Shown here: positions 55,816 to 64,000 of the stretch, in pieces | How positions within the stretch are numbered: position 1 is the first letter of the stretch | Layout: each line of letters begins with the position of its first letter | NCBI RefSeq assembly: GCF_000426585.1 | Contig: NZ_AUFQ01000014.1 | Span: forward strand, 25,095-89,094 | DNA: 64,000 bases | Reading direction: 5' to 3' | Source: Segatella baroniae DSM 16972 = JCM 13447 | GTDB lineage: Bacteria > Bacteroidota > Bacteroidia > Bacteroidales > Bacteroidaceae | The notes under the pieces: generated by a model | Told to the model about the DNA's origin: nothing | What the model saw: the letters and a program-made list of their open reading frames with translations, nothing else | Databases searched by the model: none | Position numbers and translations under genes: made by a program

Positions 55816-57930
55816 TTATACGAGATCGGCATGGCCTTTCACTTCCTCCAATACAGCTTTGGCTATGCTGGAAGACAACGGCTCATGGTGGTCGTATTCC
55901 ATCGTGCTGGTGGCACGTCCGGAAGTGATTGTACGGAGGGCCGTCACATAACCGAACATTTCAGCCAAGGGAACCATGGCTTTGACGATACGGGCGCCGC
56001 TTCGGGCCTCTTCCATACCTTGCACCATGCCGCGGCGCTTGTTCAAGTCACCGATGACGTCACCCATGTTCTCTTCTGGAGTAACGACCTCCACCTTCAT
56101 GATGGGCTCCATCAATACAGGCTTGGCCTTCGGGCAAAGAACCCTGAACGCCTGATGGGCAACCAACTCGAAAGACAACTGGTCGGAGTCTACGGGGTGG
56201 AAGCTACCATCGGTCAGCGTCACCTTCATGCCGGTCATCGGGAAGCCGCCGAGCACACCGTTCTTCAGGCAATCCTGGAAGCCCTTCTGCACTGACGGAA
56301 TGAATTCCTTGGGCACGTTGCCACCCTTGACCTCGTTGACGAACTGCAAGTCGCCTTCCGTGTAATCTTCATCCTTTGGACCGATGGTCACGTCGATGCA
56401 AGCGAACTTACCACGACCTCCGGACTGCTTCTTGTAGGTTTCGCGGCTCTGGGCTGTACCCATGATGGCTTCCTTGTAGTTCACCTGGGGCTTGCCCTGG
56501 TTACATTCCACCTTGAACTCACGCTTCAGACGGTCGATGATGATATCCAAGTGCAACTCACCCATACCGGAGATGATGGTCTGTCCGCTCTGCTCGTCGG
56601 TACGCACGGTGAATGTCGGGTCTTCCTCGGCCAACTTTGCGAGTCCGTTGTCCAGCTTCGTGATGTCGGCCTGGCTCTTCGGTTCCACTGCGATGGAAAT
56701 CACGGTGTCGGGGAAGGTCATGGATTCGAGCACGATGGGATGGGCTTCGTCGCAAAGCGTGTCACCCGTGCGGATATCCTTGAAGCCCACACCTGCGCCG
56801 ATGTCGCCGGCGTCGATCGAGTCCATGGGAATCTCCTGCTTTGAGTTCATCTGGAACAGACGGCTGATGCGTTCCTTCTTACCCGAACGCGGGTTGTAAA
56901 CGTAAGAACCGGCGGCAATCTTACCCGAGTAGACGCGGAAGAACACCAGTCGACCCATGAACGGGTCTGTGGCAATCTTGAACGCAAGAGCTGCCGTAGG
57001 CGCTTCCTCCGAAGGCTTGCGGTCTTCCTCCTCATCTGTATCGGGATTCGTACCGACGATGGCCTCCGTATCCAGCGGAGAGGGCAGGAATGCGCATACA
57101 TAGTCGAGCAAAGGCTGAACGCCCTTGTTCTTATAGGAAGAACCCAATGTCATCGGAGTCAGCTCCATGGCAATGGTACCCTTGCGGATGGCCGCAATCA
57201 GCATTTCTTCCGGAATATCCTTTCCTTCAAGATACAACTCCATCAACTCGTCGTCGAAATTGGCTGCGCTCTCAACCATCTTGTCCCTCCACTCGTTCGC
57301 CTCATCAACGAGGTCGGCGGGGATGTCCTCGATGTCATATTCCGCGCCCATGGTTTCGTCATGCCACAGGATGGCCTTCATCTTGATCAGGTCCACGACG
57401 CCTTTGAAGTTCTCTTCCGCGCCGATGGGAATCTGGACAGGGCACGGGTTGGCACCCAAGATATCCCTCATCTGCTGCACAGTCTCGAAGAAGTCCGCAC
57501 CCGAGCGGTCCATCTTGTTGACATAACCGATGCGGGGGACATTGTATTTGTCAGCCTGACGCCATACGGTTTCCGACTGAGGCTGAACGCCATCGGCGGC
57601 AGAATATGTAGCGACGGCTCCATCGAGCACACGCAGCGAACGCTCCACCTCGGCAGTGAAGTCCACGTGCCCCGGGGTGTCGATCAGGTTGATCTTATAG
57701 GAATTACCCTTGTAGTTCCAGTTGCAGGTGGTTGCGGCCGACGTAATCGTAATACCTCGCTCCTGCTCCTGGGCCATCCAGTCCATGGTGGCGGAACCAT
57801 CATGCACCTCACCAATCTTGTGAGTCTTGCCCGTATAGAACAGAATACGCTCAGAAGTTGTTGTCTTACCGGCATCGATGTGCGCCATGATACCGATATT
57901 ACGAGTCAAATGTAAATCGCGATTTGCCAT
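55816..57930 (-). CDS. fusA: Translation elongation factor G
   Basis: 704 residues. GTPase motifs: G1 [15 protein letters not shown]3 DTPGHVDF, G4 NKMDRSG. Domains II-V follow in the normal order. It moves tRNA and mRNA on the ribosome. It lies 22 bp behind rpsG. Confidence 0.97.
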   Translation of the reverse strand: MANRDLHLTRNIGIMAHIDAGKTTTSERILFYTGKTHKIGEVHDGSATMDWMAQEQERGITITSAATTCNWNYKGNSYKINLIDTPGHVDFTAEVERSLRVLDGAVATYSAADGVQPQSETVWRQADKYNVPRIGYVNKMDRSGADFFETVQQMRDILGANPCPVQIPIGAEENFKGVVDLIKMKAILWHDETMGAEYDIEDIPADLVDEANEWRDKMVESAANFDDELMELYLEGKDIPEEMLIAAIRKGTIAMELTPMTLGSSYKNKGVQPLLDYVCAFLPSPLDTEAIVGTNPDTDEEEDRKPSEEAPTAALAFKIATDPFMGRLVFFRVYSGKIAAGSYVYNPRSGKKERISRLFQMNSKQEIPMDSIDAGDIGAGVGFKDIRTGDTLCDEAHPIVLESMTFPDTVISIAVEPKSQADITKLDNGLAKLAEEDPTFTVRTDEQSGQTIISGMGELHLDIIIDRLKREFKVECNQGKPQVNYKEAIMGTAQSRETYKKQSGGRGKFACIDVTIGPKDEDYTEGDLQFVNEVKGGNVPKEFIPSVQKGFQDCLKNGVLGGFPMTGMKVTLTDGSFHPVDSDQLSFELVAHQAFRVLCPKAKPVLMEPIMKVEVVTPEENMGDVIGDLNKRRGMVQGMEEARSGARIVKAMVPLAEMFGYVTALRTITSGRATSTMEYDHHEPLSSSIAKAVLEEVKGHADLV

Positions 57931-57952
57931 TTTCTTTTGTTACCTTTCTTTT

Positions 57953-58429
57953 TTAGAATCTAAAATGAGCGAATGCACGGTTAGCCTCGGCCATACGGTG
58001 CATATCTTCCTTACGCTTGAACGCTCCACCCTGGCTGTTGTAGGCGTCCATGATCTCAGCGGCAAGCTTGTCTGCCATCGATTTGCCACTGCGCTTGCGG
58101 GCAAAAGCGATAAGATTCTTCATAGAAATGCTCTCCTTGCGCTCCGGACGGATTTCGGTCGGCACCTGGAAAGTGGCGCCACCGATACGACGGCTCTTCA
58201 CCTCCACCTGCGGAGTGATGTTGTCCAAAGCCTGCTTCCAGATTTCGAGGGGCGACTTCTCTTCCTTCGACATCTTGACTTTCACGGCGTCAAGGGCATT
58301 GTAGAAAATCTGATAAGAGATGGTCTTCTTGCCATCATACATCAAGTGATTCACGAACTTCGAGACCTTCTGGTCGTTGAAGACGGGATCCGGAAGGATC
58401 ACACGCTTCTTTGGTTTTGCTTTTCTCAT
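57953..58429 (-). CDS. rpsG: 30S ribosomal protein S7
   Basis: 158 residues from the ATG at 58429 ([20 protein letters not shown]). The open frame starts 19 codons earlier but that part is not S7. It nucleates head assembly. Confidence 0.97.
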   Translation of the reverse strand: MRKAKPKKRVILPDPVFNDQKVSKFVNHLMYDGKKTISYQIFYNALDAVKVKMSKEEKSPLEIWKQALDNITPQVEVKSRRIGGATFQVPTEIRPERKESISMKNLIAFARKRSGKSMADKLAAEIMDAYNSQGGAFKRKEDMHRMAEANRAFAHFRF

Positions 58430-58612
58430 TATTGAAAATAAAAAAATTTGTAGTCTGCGGAGGCTGTAATAATGTCTTGTCTTCAACGTCCGCTCCCGGA
58501 CATTTACTCAACCTGTGTTAACAATTCTCCAGCAAAACAACTAAAAAATAAAAAAAATGTAGAGCTCCCAGCCCTCAGCCTTGTGGCTCTCGGCTCTCAG
58601 CTCTCAGCCAAA
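58430..58612. other. 183-bp gap between rpsL and rpsG with a short satellite
   Basis: Contains GGCTCTC/AGCTCTC repeats of 7-8 bases (about 58585-58610) right behind the rpsL stop codon. No gene. Confidence 0.5.
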
Positions 58613-58996
58613 TTACTTCTTGGCTGCCTTTGGACGCTTGGCACCATACTTGGAGCGGCGCTGTGTACGGTTGGCAACACCGGCGGTATCCAACGTACCA
58701 CGAACGATGTGATAGCGCACACCGGGAAGGTCCTTTACACGACCACCACGAACCAAAACGATCGAGTGCTCCTGCAGGTTGTGGCCTTCTCCCGGGATGT
58801 AGGAGTTGACTTCCTTCTGGTTTGTCAAACGAACACGGGCAACCTTACGCATTGCCGAATTAGGCTTCTTGGGAGTTGTCGTATAGACACGAACGCAGAC
58901 GCCACGACGCTGAGGACATGAGTCCAACGCCGGCGACTTGCTCTTGTCTACCAAAACCCTTCTGCCTTTTCTTACCAATTGTTGAATTGTAGGCAT
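58613..58996 (-). CDS. rpsL: 30S ribosomal protein S12
   Basis: 127 residues. The decoding loop [11 protein letters not shown] has Lys43 and Lys44, and [11 protein letters not shown] has Lys88, so no streptomycin-type substitutions are seen. First gene of the str-S10-spc-alpha cluster. Confidence 0.97.
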   Translation of the reverse strand: MPTIQQLVRKGRRVLVDKSKSPALDSCPQRRGVCVRVYTTTPKKPNSAMRKVARVRLTNQKEVNSYIPGEGHNLQEHSIVLVRGGRVKDLPGVRYHIVRGTLDTAGVANRTQRRSKYGAKRPKAAKK

Positions 58997-59054
58997 AATT
59001 TTACTTTTAAGATTTATATATTTATTTTGTTTATAATCAGAGAATTACAAAAAC

Positions 59055-59089
59055 GGGTATAATACCCCCCATTTCGGGCTGCAAAGGTA
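59055..59089 (-). promoter_or_regulatory. -7 box and palindrome ahead of rpsL
   Basis: On the minus strand TACCTTTG (59089-59082) lies 86 nt before rpsL; no standard -33 element is found. A palindrome GGGTATAATACCC (59055-59067) lies in the leader just after the expected start and could serve regulation of the cluster. Confidence 0.5.
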
Positions 59090-59220
59090 GGAAGTTTTTT
59101 TCAAACCACCTAACTAATATTACAACAAACAAACAAACGAATACGTTATTTAACACAATATAATCATTCTTCAACCTTTGAAATAGGCAGAAGAACTACA
59201 CAGGAGCAGCAATTGCAACG

Positions 59221-59535
59221 TCACGCCTGCGCGCCGCCGTTGCCGAACGGCGCCACGATGCGTTCTTCCTGTATGCCCAAGTCAATCTTGCCGAACTCCT
59301 GTTCATATTTCATGAGGTTCTGCTGCAGGGCGGCGGCCAACCGCTTGGCGTGCTCCGGGGCCATGATGATGCGGCTGCCGACCTCGGGCTTCGGCATGCC
59401 GGGCAGGATGGTGGCGAAATCGAGGACGAAGTCGCTGTGGGAATGGCTGATGAGTGCCAGGTTGCTGTACTTCCCGACAGCCACTTCGGGCTTTATTTCA
59501 AGATTGATTTCAGGTGCTTGGTGGATCTCTTCCAT
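59221..59535 (-). CDS. DUF3467 family protein
   Basis: 104 residues (INLEIKPEVAVGKYSNLALI; SDFVLDFATILPGMPKPEVG; MAPEHAKRLAAALQQNLMKY). Small cytosolic protein of unknown role. In Bacteroidota it is usually placed between rpoC and rpsL; here rpsL follows as expected but rpoBC are not upstream. It has its own consensus promoter. Confidence 0.88.
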   Translation of the reverse strand: MEEIHQAPEINLEIKPEVAVGKYSNLALISHSHSDFVLDFATILPGMPKPEVGSRIIMAPEHAKRLAAALQQNLMKYEQEFGKIDLGIQEERIVAPFGNGGAQA

Positions 59536-59612
59536 GTCTGATTAATAGTTTTTACGGTATAATGTTGTAACGACAGCCAATGGCCGGCCCTCATTGGGCG
59601 GACATTGCACAG

Positions 59613-59644
59613 CAAAGGTAAAGGAAAAAGGAGAAAAAAGCAAA
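59613..59644 (-). promoter_or_regulatory. Promoter of the DUF3467 gene
   Basis: On the minus strand: TTTG (59644-59641), 20 nt, TACCTTTG (59620-59613). The leader of about 70 nt holds an inverted repeat CCAATG/CATTGG around GGCCGGCC. It could also read on into rpsL. Confidence 0.7.
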
Positions 59645-59714
59645 TGGATTGCAAGTTTTTAACCGACCAACAATTTTTTCCCAAAATCCGACATGGCTCC
59701 ATAACAAAAAAAGA

Positions 59715-59735
59715 AGGGCCAACGCTTTGGCCCTC
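59715..59735 (-). terminator. Terminator behind the surface protein and small peptide genes
   Basis: AGGGCCAA (59715-59722) pairs with TTGGCCCT (59727-59734) around CGCT; on the minus strand it is followed by TCTTTTTTT. Confidence 0.88.
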
Positions 59736-59846
59736 TGTCAAGTCTGGCTTCTCACGAAGCTTTTCTACATAAACATTTTACATTTTACTTGATTTTCAAT
59801 GAGTGATTTAACAGAAGCCGACAATCAGTATCTGCAAGTCCACGGG

Positions 59847-60013
59847 CTACTCTTCCAAACTTTCATCATCATCAAAGAACCCTTTTTTAGCGCATGCCGG
59901 TTCCGTTGCGGGATCGTCACTGATTTTCACCGAGGTCGAACCGGCCAGAATGCTGCTTGTCAATTCAAGTCTAACTACTTGGGTGCTGGGGGGGTGACAT
60001 ATATCTTTTTCAT
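59847..60013 (-). pseudogene. Small AGS-motif peptide gene frameshifted at a seven-base homopolymer
   Basis: From the ATG at 60013 the minus strand reads MKKIYVTPP, then goes out of frame at a run of seven C (G7 on the plus strand, 59988-59994). In the next frame it continues STQVVRLELTSSILAGSTSV, then KISDDPATEPACAKKGFFDD and a stop at 59847. With eight or five C the peptide would be 54-55 or about 53-54 residues long. MKK(x)Y(I/V)xP...(L/A)AGS with an acidic tail is a pattern of small peptides common in Prevotella, of unknown function. It lies 66 bp behind the large surface gene, on the same strand. The tract may be phase-variable, or the gene is dead. Confidence 0.6.
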
Positions 60014-60079
60014 TGTTGTTGATGGTTTTAATGGTTGTTCGTTGTAGGGGGCGTGATGAATCACATCCCCCTACATGCG

Positions 60080-63000
60080 TCAATGCACGATCTTTTTACC
60101 GTTACCGATGTAGATACCCTTGGGCTGACCTTGGAGCGTAGTACCGATGTAACGCCCCTGTAGGTCGTAGTAGCGCATGGTGCCGTCCTGGTCGGTGGTC
60201 TCAATGGCGCGCAGGCCGGTGGTCTCGCCGTCGATGATGATGGAGAGCTGCTTGGCGCCTGAGGTCTTCGGACAAACGACATAGGCATGATAGGCGGGAA
60301 CCGTGGCGGTGGGATAGTCCGTCGTCACCTTGTGGAACTTGCCGTCGTCTTGCAGGATGTAGGCGTTGGCGGCGGCGGCAGCGGCGTTGTCCAAGCCGGC
60401 TACCGTGCCCGTGAAGCTGTGGCCTGTGCCTGCGGCGGTCTGCTTCAGGACGTCGGCCTTGTAGGCTTTCACCTGTATGTTCTCGCCGCCGAGCTGTGGC
60501 ACACCGTCGGCAGTAATCAGGTAAGGCTTGTAGGCTTCGAGCTTATCCTTCGCATCCGCGAAATGGACTGCGCTGTTGTCGCCGCCCGAGAGGGTGTAGG
60601 CCTTGAAGCCGTTGGCGGGCAGCTCGTAGGGCAGGCAGATGGTGGCCTTTCCGCTTGCGGCGAACGTGCGCTCGTAGGTCGCCCTGGCGGCGATGAAGTC
60701 GAGCCCGATGGGCAGCGACTGGCCGTCGGTGAGGCGGAAGTCGTCACACGCCCAGCGACTGTTCGCCGTATCATAATAAACGTAGTTGGTCTCTGCCTTG
60801 CCGGTCTCGCGGTAGGGGCCCGGCGTCTCGCCCAACGGCTGTGCCCAGTGGCATTGGTCGGTGCGATTGCCTTGCAGGAGCTTCGCCACGTGGCCGTTCT
60901 TGAGTTGCTCGGCGGTTACCCTGTCGCCCTGTACCTTGCCGCAGGCGTTCAGGTAGTAGCAGTTGGTGATGCGCGTAAAGCCGGTGCCCTCGTTCAGCTC
61001 ACTTTCCGAGCAGAAGGTGTGGCTAGTTTTGTCGTGGTCGAGGGCGTTGTTGGTGCCGAGGTAGAGGCAGTTGTTCAGCGTGCAGGCGGCATCTTTGTGC
61101 CTATGAGCTATAAATCCGGATATAGTTCTATATGTACCGCCATTCAGGTCGGACGTGGCGTGGAAGTTTCCCTTGACTAAGCAGTCGTTAATGGTGATAT
61201 GGGCAGTGTCATCCGGCCATTGAAGTATGCCTGCCAATGAGCTGCTCCCCTTGAGGTCCACGTCGATGACGCAGCCCGAAACGGTGGTGTTGCCATACGC
61301 GTAATTAATTAATCCTGCCGCCTGACTACCGCGCGACTGTGGGTCGTCCGGTTTTTTTAAGGTCAGCGTGATGCTGCCCTTGATGCGCAGGTTCCTGATG
61401 GTGGCGTCCTTCACGTTCTTGAAAGGGGCTCTTTCGTCGTCCGGGGTAGTCCAGTTGTAAGAGAGCGTGTGGCCCTGTCCGTCGAACGTGCCTTCGTAAA
61501 TGTTGGGCAAGTAATAGCCCAGCATCAGGATTTCCTCGCCGAGGTCGACATCCTGCGTCAGCTTGGCGTCGACGCCGGTCTGTCCGTCGTTCACAAGTTC
61601 GCGGAACGCCTTCCAGTCTTCCTTCGAGGCGATTTCGTAGCAGTCTTTTTCGGTGATGCTGACAGCCACCTGCTTGTCGGCTGTTACGGTGGTGGAGGCG
61701 TTGAAGCCGTCGGCAAAGGTCAGTCCGGTGTAGTAATGGTGTGGGTTGTAGCTGTTGCCGAGGGCTTCCTGCAAGGTGGGCAGACTGACGGTGCCACCCT
61801 TGTTGGCGTAGCGCGCGGCTTTTACCTCGTTGTTGTAGGTGAATGCCACCTGATATACTTTCTTTGCCGAGTTGTCGAAGGCGATGAGCCGCGGCTCGTT
61901 GTCGGTGCCGAGCGTCTGTCCCCAGAACTGCGTGTCTCTGCCGTTCTGCAACTTGTAGGCCACGTAGCCGTTCTTGAGCTGCTCCTCGGTTATCTTCTCG
62001 CCCTGCTCATTGCCGCAGGCGTTGAGGAAGTAGCAGTTGGTGAGGGTGGCTTTGTCGGCAAAGGTGTTGCTTCTTTCAGTGGCGTTGTTTGTGCCGGCGT
62101 AGAGGCAGTTGGTCAGCTTGCAGGTGCCATACTGACCATATACAAATCCGCCCATGCCTTTCTTGCCATTGTCGGTCGTGGCGTGGAACTTTCCCTTGAC
62201 GAGGCAGTCGGTGAACTCAACACTGGCACCGCTGGTTACATGGTGAACCATGCCCGAAGCGTCGCATCCGGCATTTTTATCATAGCTGCTCGTGAGATCC
62301 ACATTGCTGACGCAGCCCGAGATGGTGGTTGCGCCATCCACGGAATAAATCAATCCGGACAACCCATAAGTGTTCGACTTGATATACCCTTCGGTGCGCA
62401 GGTTGCGGATGGTTGCGCCCTTCACATTCTGGAAAGGTGCTAATTGTCTGGCTGAAACGCTATTCCAGTTGATCTTCAGCGTATGTTCCCCTCCGTCGAA
62501 CGTGCCGGAATAGTTTCTGGTCACGCCCACCATCACGATGTCCGAGCCGAGGTCGACGTCCGCCGTCATCTTGGCGTCGAGGCCGGCCTGTCCGCCGTCC
62601 ACGAGGGCGCAGAACGTCTTCCAGTTGTCCTTCGAGGCTATCTCGTAGGCTTCCTTATGGTTGAAGAGCACTGCCACGGTCCGGTCGGCGTTGACGGTGG
62701 TTGAGCCGTTGAAGTCGCCGCCAAAGGCGATGGTATAAAAATGGTGCTCGTTGTAGCTGCTACCCATGAGGTCCTTTGCGGTAAAGGTGGGCATGCCGCC
62801 GTGGATACCCTTGCCGTTGGTGGCGTAGCGCGTGGCTTTCACCTGGTCGTTGTAGCTGAAGTCCACCTTGCAGACGTGCTTCTCGGCTTTGTCGGTGAGC
62901 TGCGGCTCGTCGTTCGTGCCGAGCAACTGTCCCCAGATGTTTTCCGTGCGCTTGTTCTGAAGCAGATAAGCCACCTCGCCGCTCTTGAGCTGCTCCTTCG

Positions 63001-64000
63001 TTACCTGCGTGCCCTGCTTATCGCCGCAGGGGTTGAGGTAGTAGCAGTTGTTGAGGGTTGAGCCAGAGTAGGGGGCGAAGGTCCTTGACCATCTGGTTCC
63101 ATTGTTCTCGCCGGCGTAGAGGCAGTTGTTCAGGGTGCACTTACCATACAGAAGATGTACAAATCCGCCGATGCTTTCCTTGCCTTTCTCTGTCGTGGCG
63201 TTGATCTTGCCCTTGACAACGCAGTCGGTGATGGTAACATTGGCATTATCCCTTACGCATTCAACCATGCCCGCCGCGTCGCATGAGGCATTGCCATAGG
63301 TGCTCGTGATGTTCACCGCGCTGACGCAGCCCGAGATGGTGGTGTTGCCATAGGCGCTTTGAACCAATCCTGACAAGAAGTACGAGCTTGACTTAATCTC
63401 TCCTTCGGTGCGCAGGTTCTTGATGGTGGCGCCGTCCACAGTGTAGAAGGGGGCTAACCAGCCTGATGTGTCATTCCAGTTGATTTTCAGCGTATGTCCC
63501 TGTCCGTCGAACGTGCCGGCGTAATGATTGCCCACCTGCCAAATGTCGGAGCCGAGGTCGACGTCCGCTGTCATCTTGGCGTTGAGCTTGGTCTGTCCGC
63601 CGTTGACGAGGTCGCGGAACGCCTTCCAGTCAGCCTTCGAGGCGATTTCGCAGACTACCTTGTGGGTGAAGCTTACTGCCACCTGCTTGTCGGCGGTCAC
63701 GCTGGTGGAGCCGCTGAAATTGTCGGCAAAGGTCAGTCCCGAGTAATAATGCTGTGGGTTGTAGCCCGTGCCCAGAATTTCCTGCACGGTGGGCATGGAG
63801 CCGTAGATGGCCTTGTTGCGCGTGGCGTAGCGCGTGGCGCGCACCTGGCTGTTGAAGGTGAAATCCACCTTATAGACCCGCTTCGCGCCGTCGGCGGTGA
63901 GCAGGGGCTCGTCGTCGCTGCCGAGGTTCTGGCCCCAGACGTTTTCCGTGCGCTTGTTCTGAAGCAGATAGGCCACCTCGCCGTTCCGGAGCTGCTCGGC
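60080..64000 (-). CDS. Giant repetitive cell-surface protein with sorting tail, N-terminus outside the window
   Basis: At least 1306 residues; the frame is open to the window edge, so the true start lies beyond. Three modules of about 1000 bp (335 residues) follow each other, with the marker DWKAF near 63630, 62630 and 61620. Each begins EIASKxDWKAFRxLVNxGQ, goes through ADVDLGSDI, GTFDGQGHTLKINW, TIKNLRTEG and GLVQSAYGNTTISGCV (GLUG-like beta-helix turns), a cysteine pair (NNCLYAG, NCYYLNxCG) and KNGxVAYLLQNKRTExxWGQ, then a beta domain with FTYNNEVKAxRYA. The last 200 residues are unlike the modules and end in a type IX-like sorting tail (YYDLQGRYIGTTLQGQ, GIYIGNGKKIVH). It is likely a surface adhesin or binding protein; its ligand is unknown. 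Confidence 0.85.
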   Translation of the reverse strand, partial: AEQLRNGEVAYLLQNKRTENVWGQNLGSDDEPLLTADGAKRVYKVDFTFNSQVRATRYATRNKAIYGSMPTVQEILGTGYNPQHYYSGLTFADNFSGSTSVTADKQVAVSFTHKVVCEIASKADWKAFRDLVNGGQTKLNAKMTADVDLGSDIWQVGNHYAGTFDGQGHTLKINWNDTSGWLAPFYTVDGATIKNLRTEGEIKSSSYFLSGLVQSAYGNTTISGCVSAVNITSTYGNASCDAAGMVECVRDNANVTITDCVVKGKINATTEKGKESIGGFVHLLYGKCTLNNCLYAGENNGTRWSRTFAPYSGSTLNNCYYLNPCGDKQGTQVTKEQLKSGEVAYLLQNKRTENIWGQLLGTNDEPQLTDKAEKHVCKVDFSYNDQVKATRYATNGKGIHGGMPTFTAKDLMGSSYNEHHFYTIAFGGDFNGSTTVNADRTVAVLFNHKEAYEIASKDNWKTFCALVDGGQAGLDAKMTADVDLGSDIVMVGVTRNYSGTFDGGEHTLKINWNSVSARQLAPFQNVKGATIRNLRTEGYIKSNTYGLSGLIYSVDGATTISGCVSNVDLTSSYDKNAGCDASGMVHHVTSGASVEFTDCLVKGKFHATTDNGKKGMGGFVYGQYGTCKLTNCLYAGTNNATERSNTFADKATLTNCYFLNACGNEQGEKITEEQLKNGYVAYKLQNGRDTQFWGQTLGTDNEPRLIAFDNSAKKVYQVAFTYNNEVKAARYANKGGTVSLPTLQEALGNSYNPHHYYTGLTFADGFNASTTVTADKQVAVSITEKDCYEIASKEDWKAFRELVNDGQTGVDAKLTQDVDLGEEILMLGYYLPNIYEGTFDGQGHTLSYNWTTPDDERAPFKNVKDATIRNLRIKGSITLTLKKPDDPQSRGSQAAGLINYAYGNTTVSGCVIDVDLKGSSSLAGILQWPDDTAHITINDCLVKGNFHATSDLNGGTYRTISGFIAHRHKDAACTLNNCLYLGTNNALDHDKTSHTFCSESELNEGTGFTRITNCYYLNACGKVQGDRVTAEQLKNGHVAKLLQGNRTDQCHWAQPLGETPGPYRETGKAETNYVYYDTANSRWACDDFRLTDGQSLPIGLDFIAARATYERTFAASGKATICLPYELPANGFKAYTLSGGDNSAVHFADAKDKLEAYKPYLITADGVPQLGGENIQVKAYKADVLKQTAAGTGHSFTGTVAGLDNAAAAAANAYILQDDGKFHKVTTDYPTATVPAYHAYVVCPKTSGAKQLSIIIDGETTGLRAIETTDQDGTMRYYDLQGRYIGTTLQGQPKGIYIGNGKKIVH
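60800..64000 (-). repeat. Roughly 1-kb in-frame tandem modules inside the surface gene
   Basis: The DNA segments around 63500-63960, 62480-62960 and 61440-61930 are recognisably similar (for example the stretches spelling TFDGQGHTL and NKRTENxWGQ), with a period of about 1000-1075 bp. Recombination between them could change the protein's length. Confidence 0.8.

Overview
The window looks like a chromosomal piece of a Prevotella-like member of the Bacteroidota. The evidence is SusC/SusD outer-membrane import genes, DUF4843/PKD-like/DUF4876/DUF6850 families, C-terminal sorting tails of type IX secretion, and promoters of the Bacteroidota kind (TTTG, about 19-21 nt, then TAnnTTTG). No Shine-Dalgarno-rich leaders, tRNAs, rRNAs, insertion sequences or prophage genes were seen. 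The genus call is an inference.

Layout. 1-8625: a SusC (with STN domain)/SusD operon with two companion lipoproteins and a secreted thioredoxin-like protein, probably a nutrient (perhaps peptide) import system. 8659-9082: a SemiSWEET sugar transporter. 9134-11127 (minus): a DUF6155 gene behind a DUF3843 gene broken by two in-frame TGA codons. 11462-18484: a complete type II-C CRISPR-Cas locus. A remnant of an ECF sigma gene abuts a ten-repeat array of 47-bp repeats, followed by cas2, cas1 and cas9 on the minus strand. A tracrRNA gene with its own promoter and terminator lies upstream of cas9 on the plus strand. Each intact repeat contains what looks like a Bacteroidota promoter, so crRNAs may be started one by one from the repeats.

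18591-21919 (minus): panB-panC-panD-coaBC, an almost complete pantothenate-to-phosphopantetheine pathway in one operon. 22150-23712: an EamA exporter with an almost leaderless promoter and a small secreted protein. 23791-24630: a glycine-zipper lipoprotein. 24823-24940: a 118-bp scar of a djlA-like gene. 25023-26704: a cytidylate-kinase-like gene with lrgA and lrgB. 26705-27377: gene-free, with a 41-bp tandem repeat. 27378-37768: an operon of a TonB-dependent receptor, DUF4876 lipoprotein, DUF6850 barrel, a secreted sorting-tail protein and a periplasmic M16 protease, reminiscent of protein-import-and-cleave systems. 37875-38717: a phosphodiester-glycosidase-like protein. 38882-40746: a NotI-like restriction enzyme and its methyltransferase.

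41316-58996 (minus): the long str-S10-spc-alpha ribosomal cluster from rpsL to rplQ, 32 genes including fusA, secY, infA and rpoA, without map between secY and infA. 59221-59535: DUF3467. 59847-60013: a small frameshifted peptide gene with a seven-base homopolymer. 60080-64000: the 3' part of a very large repetitive cell-surface gene that runs off the window.
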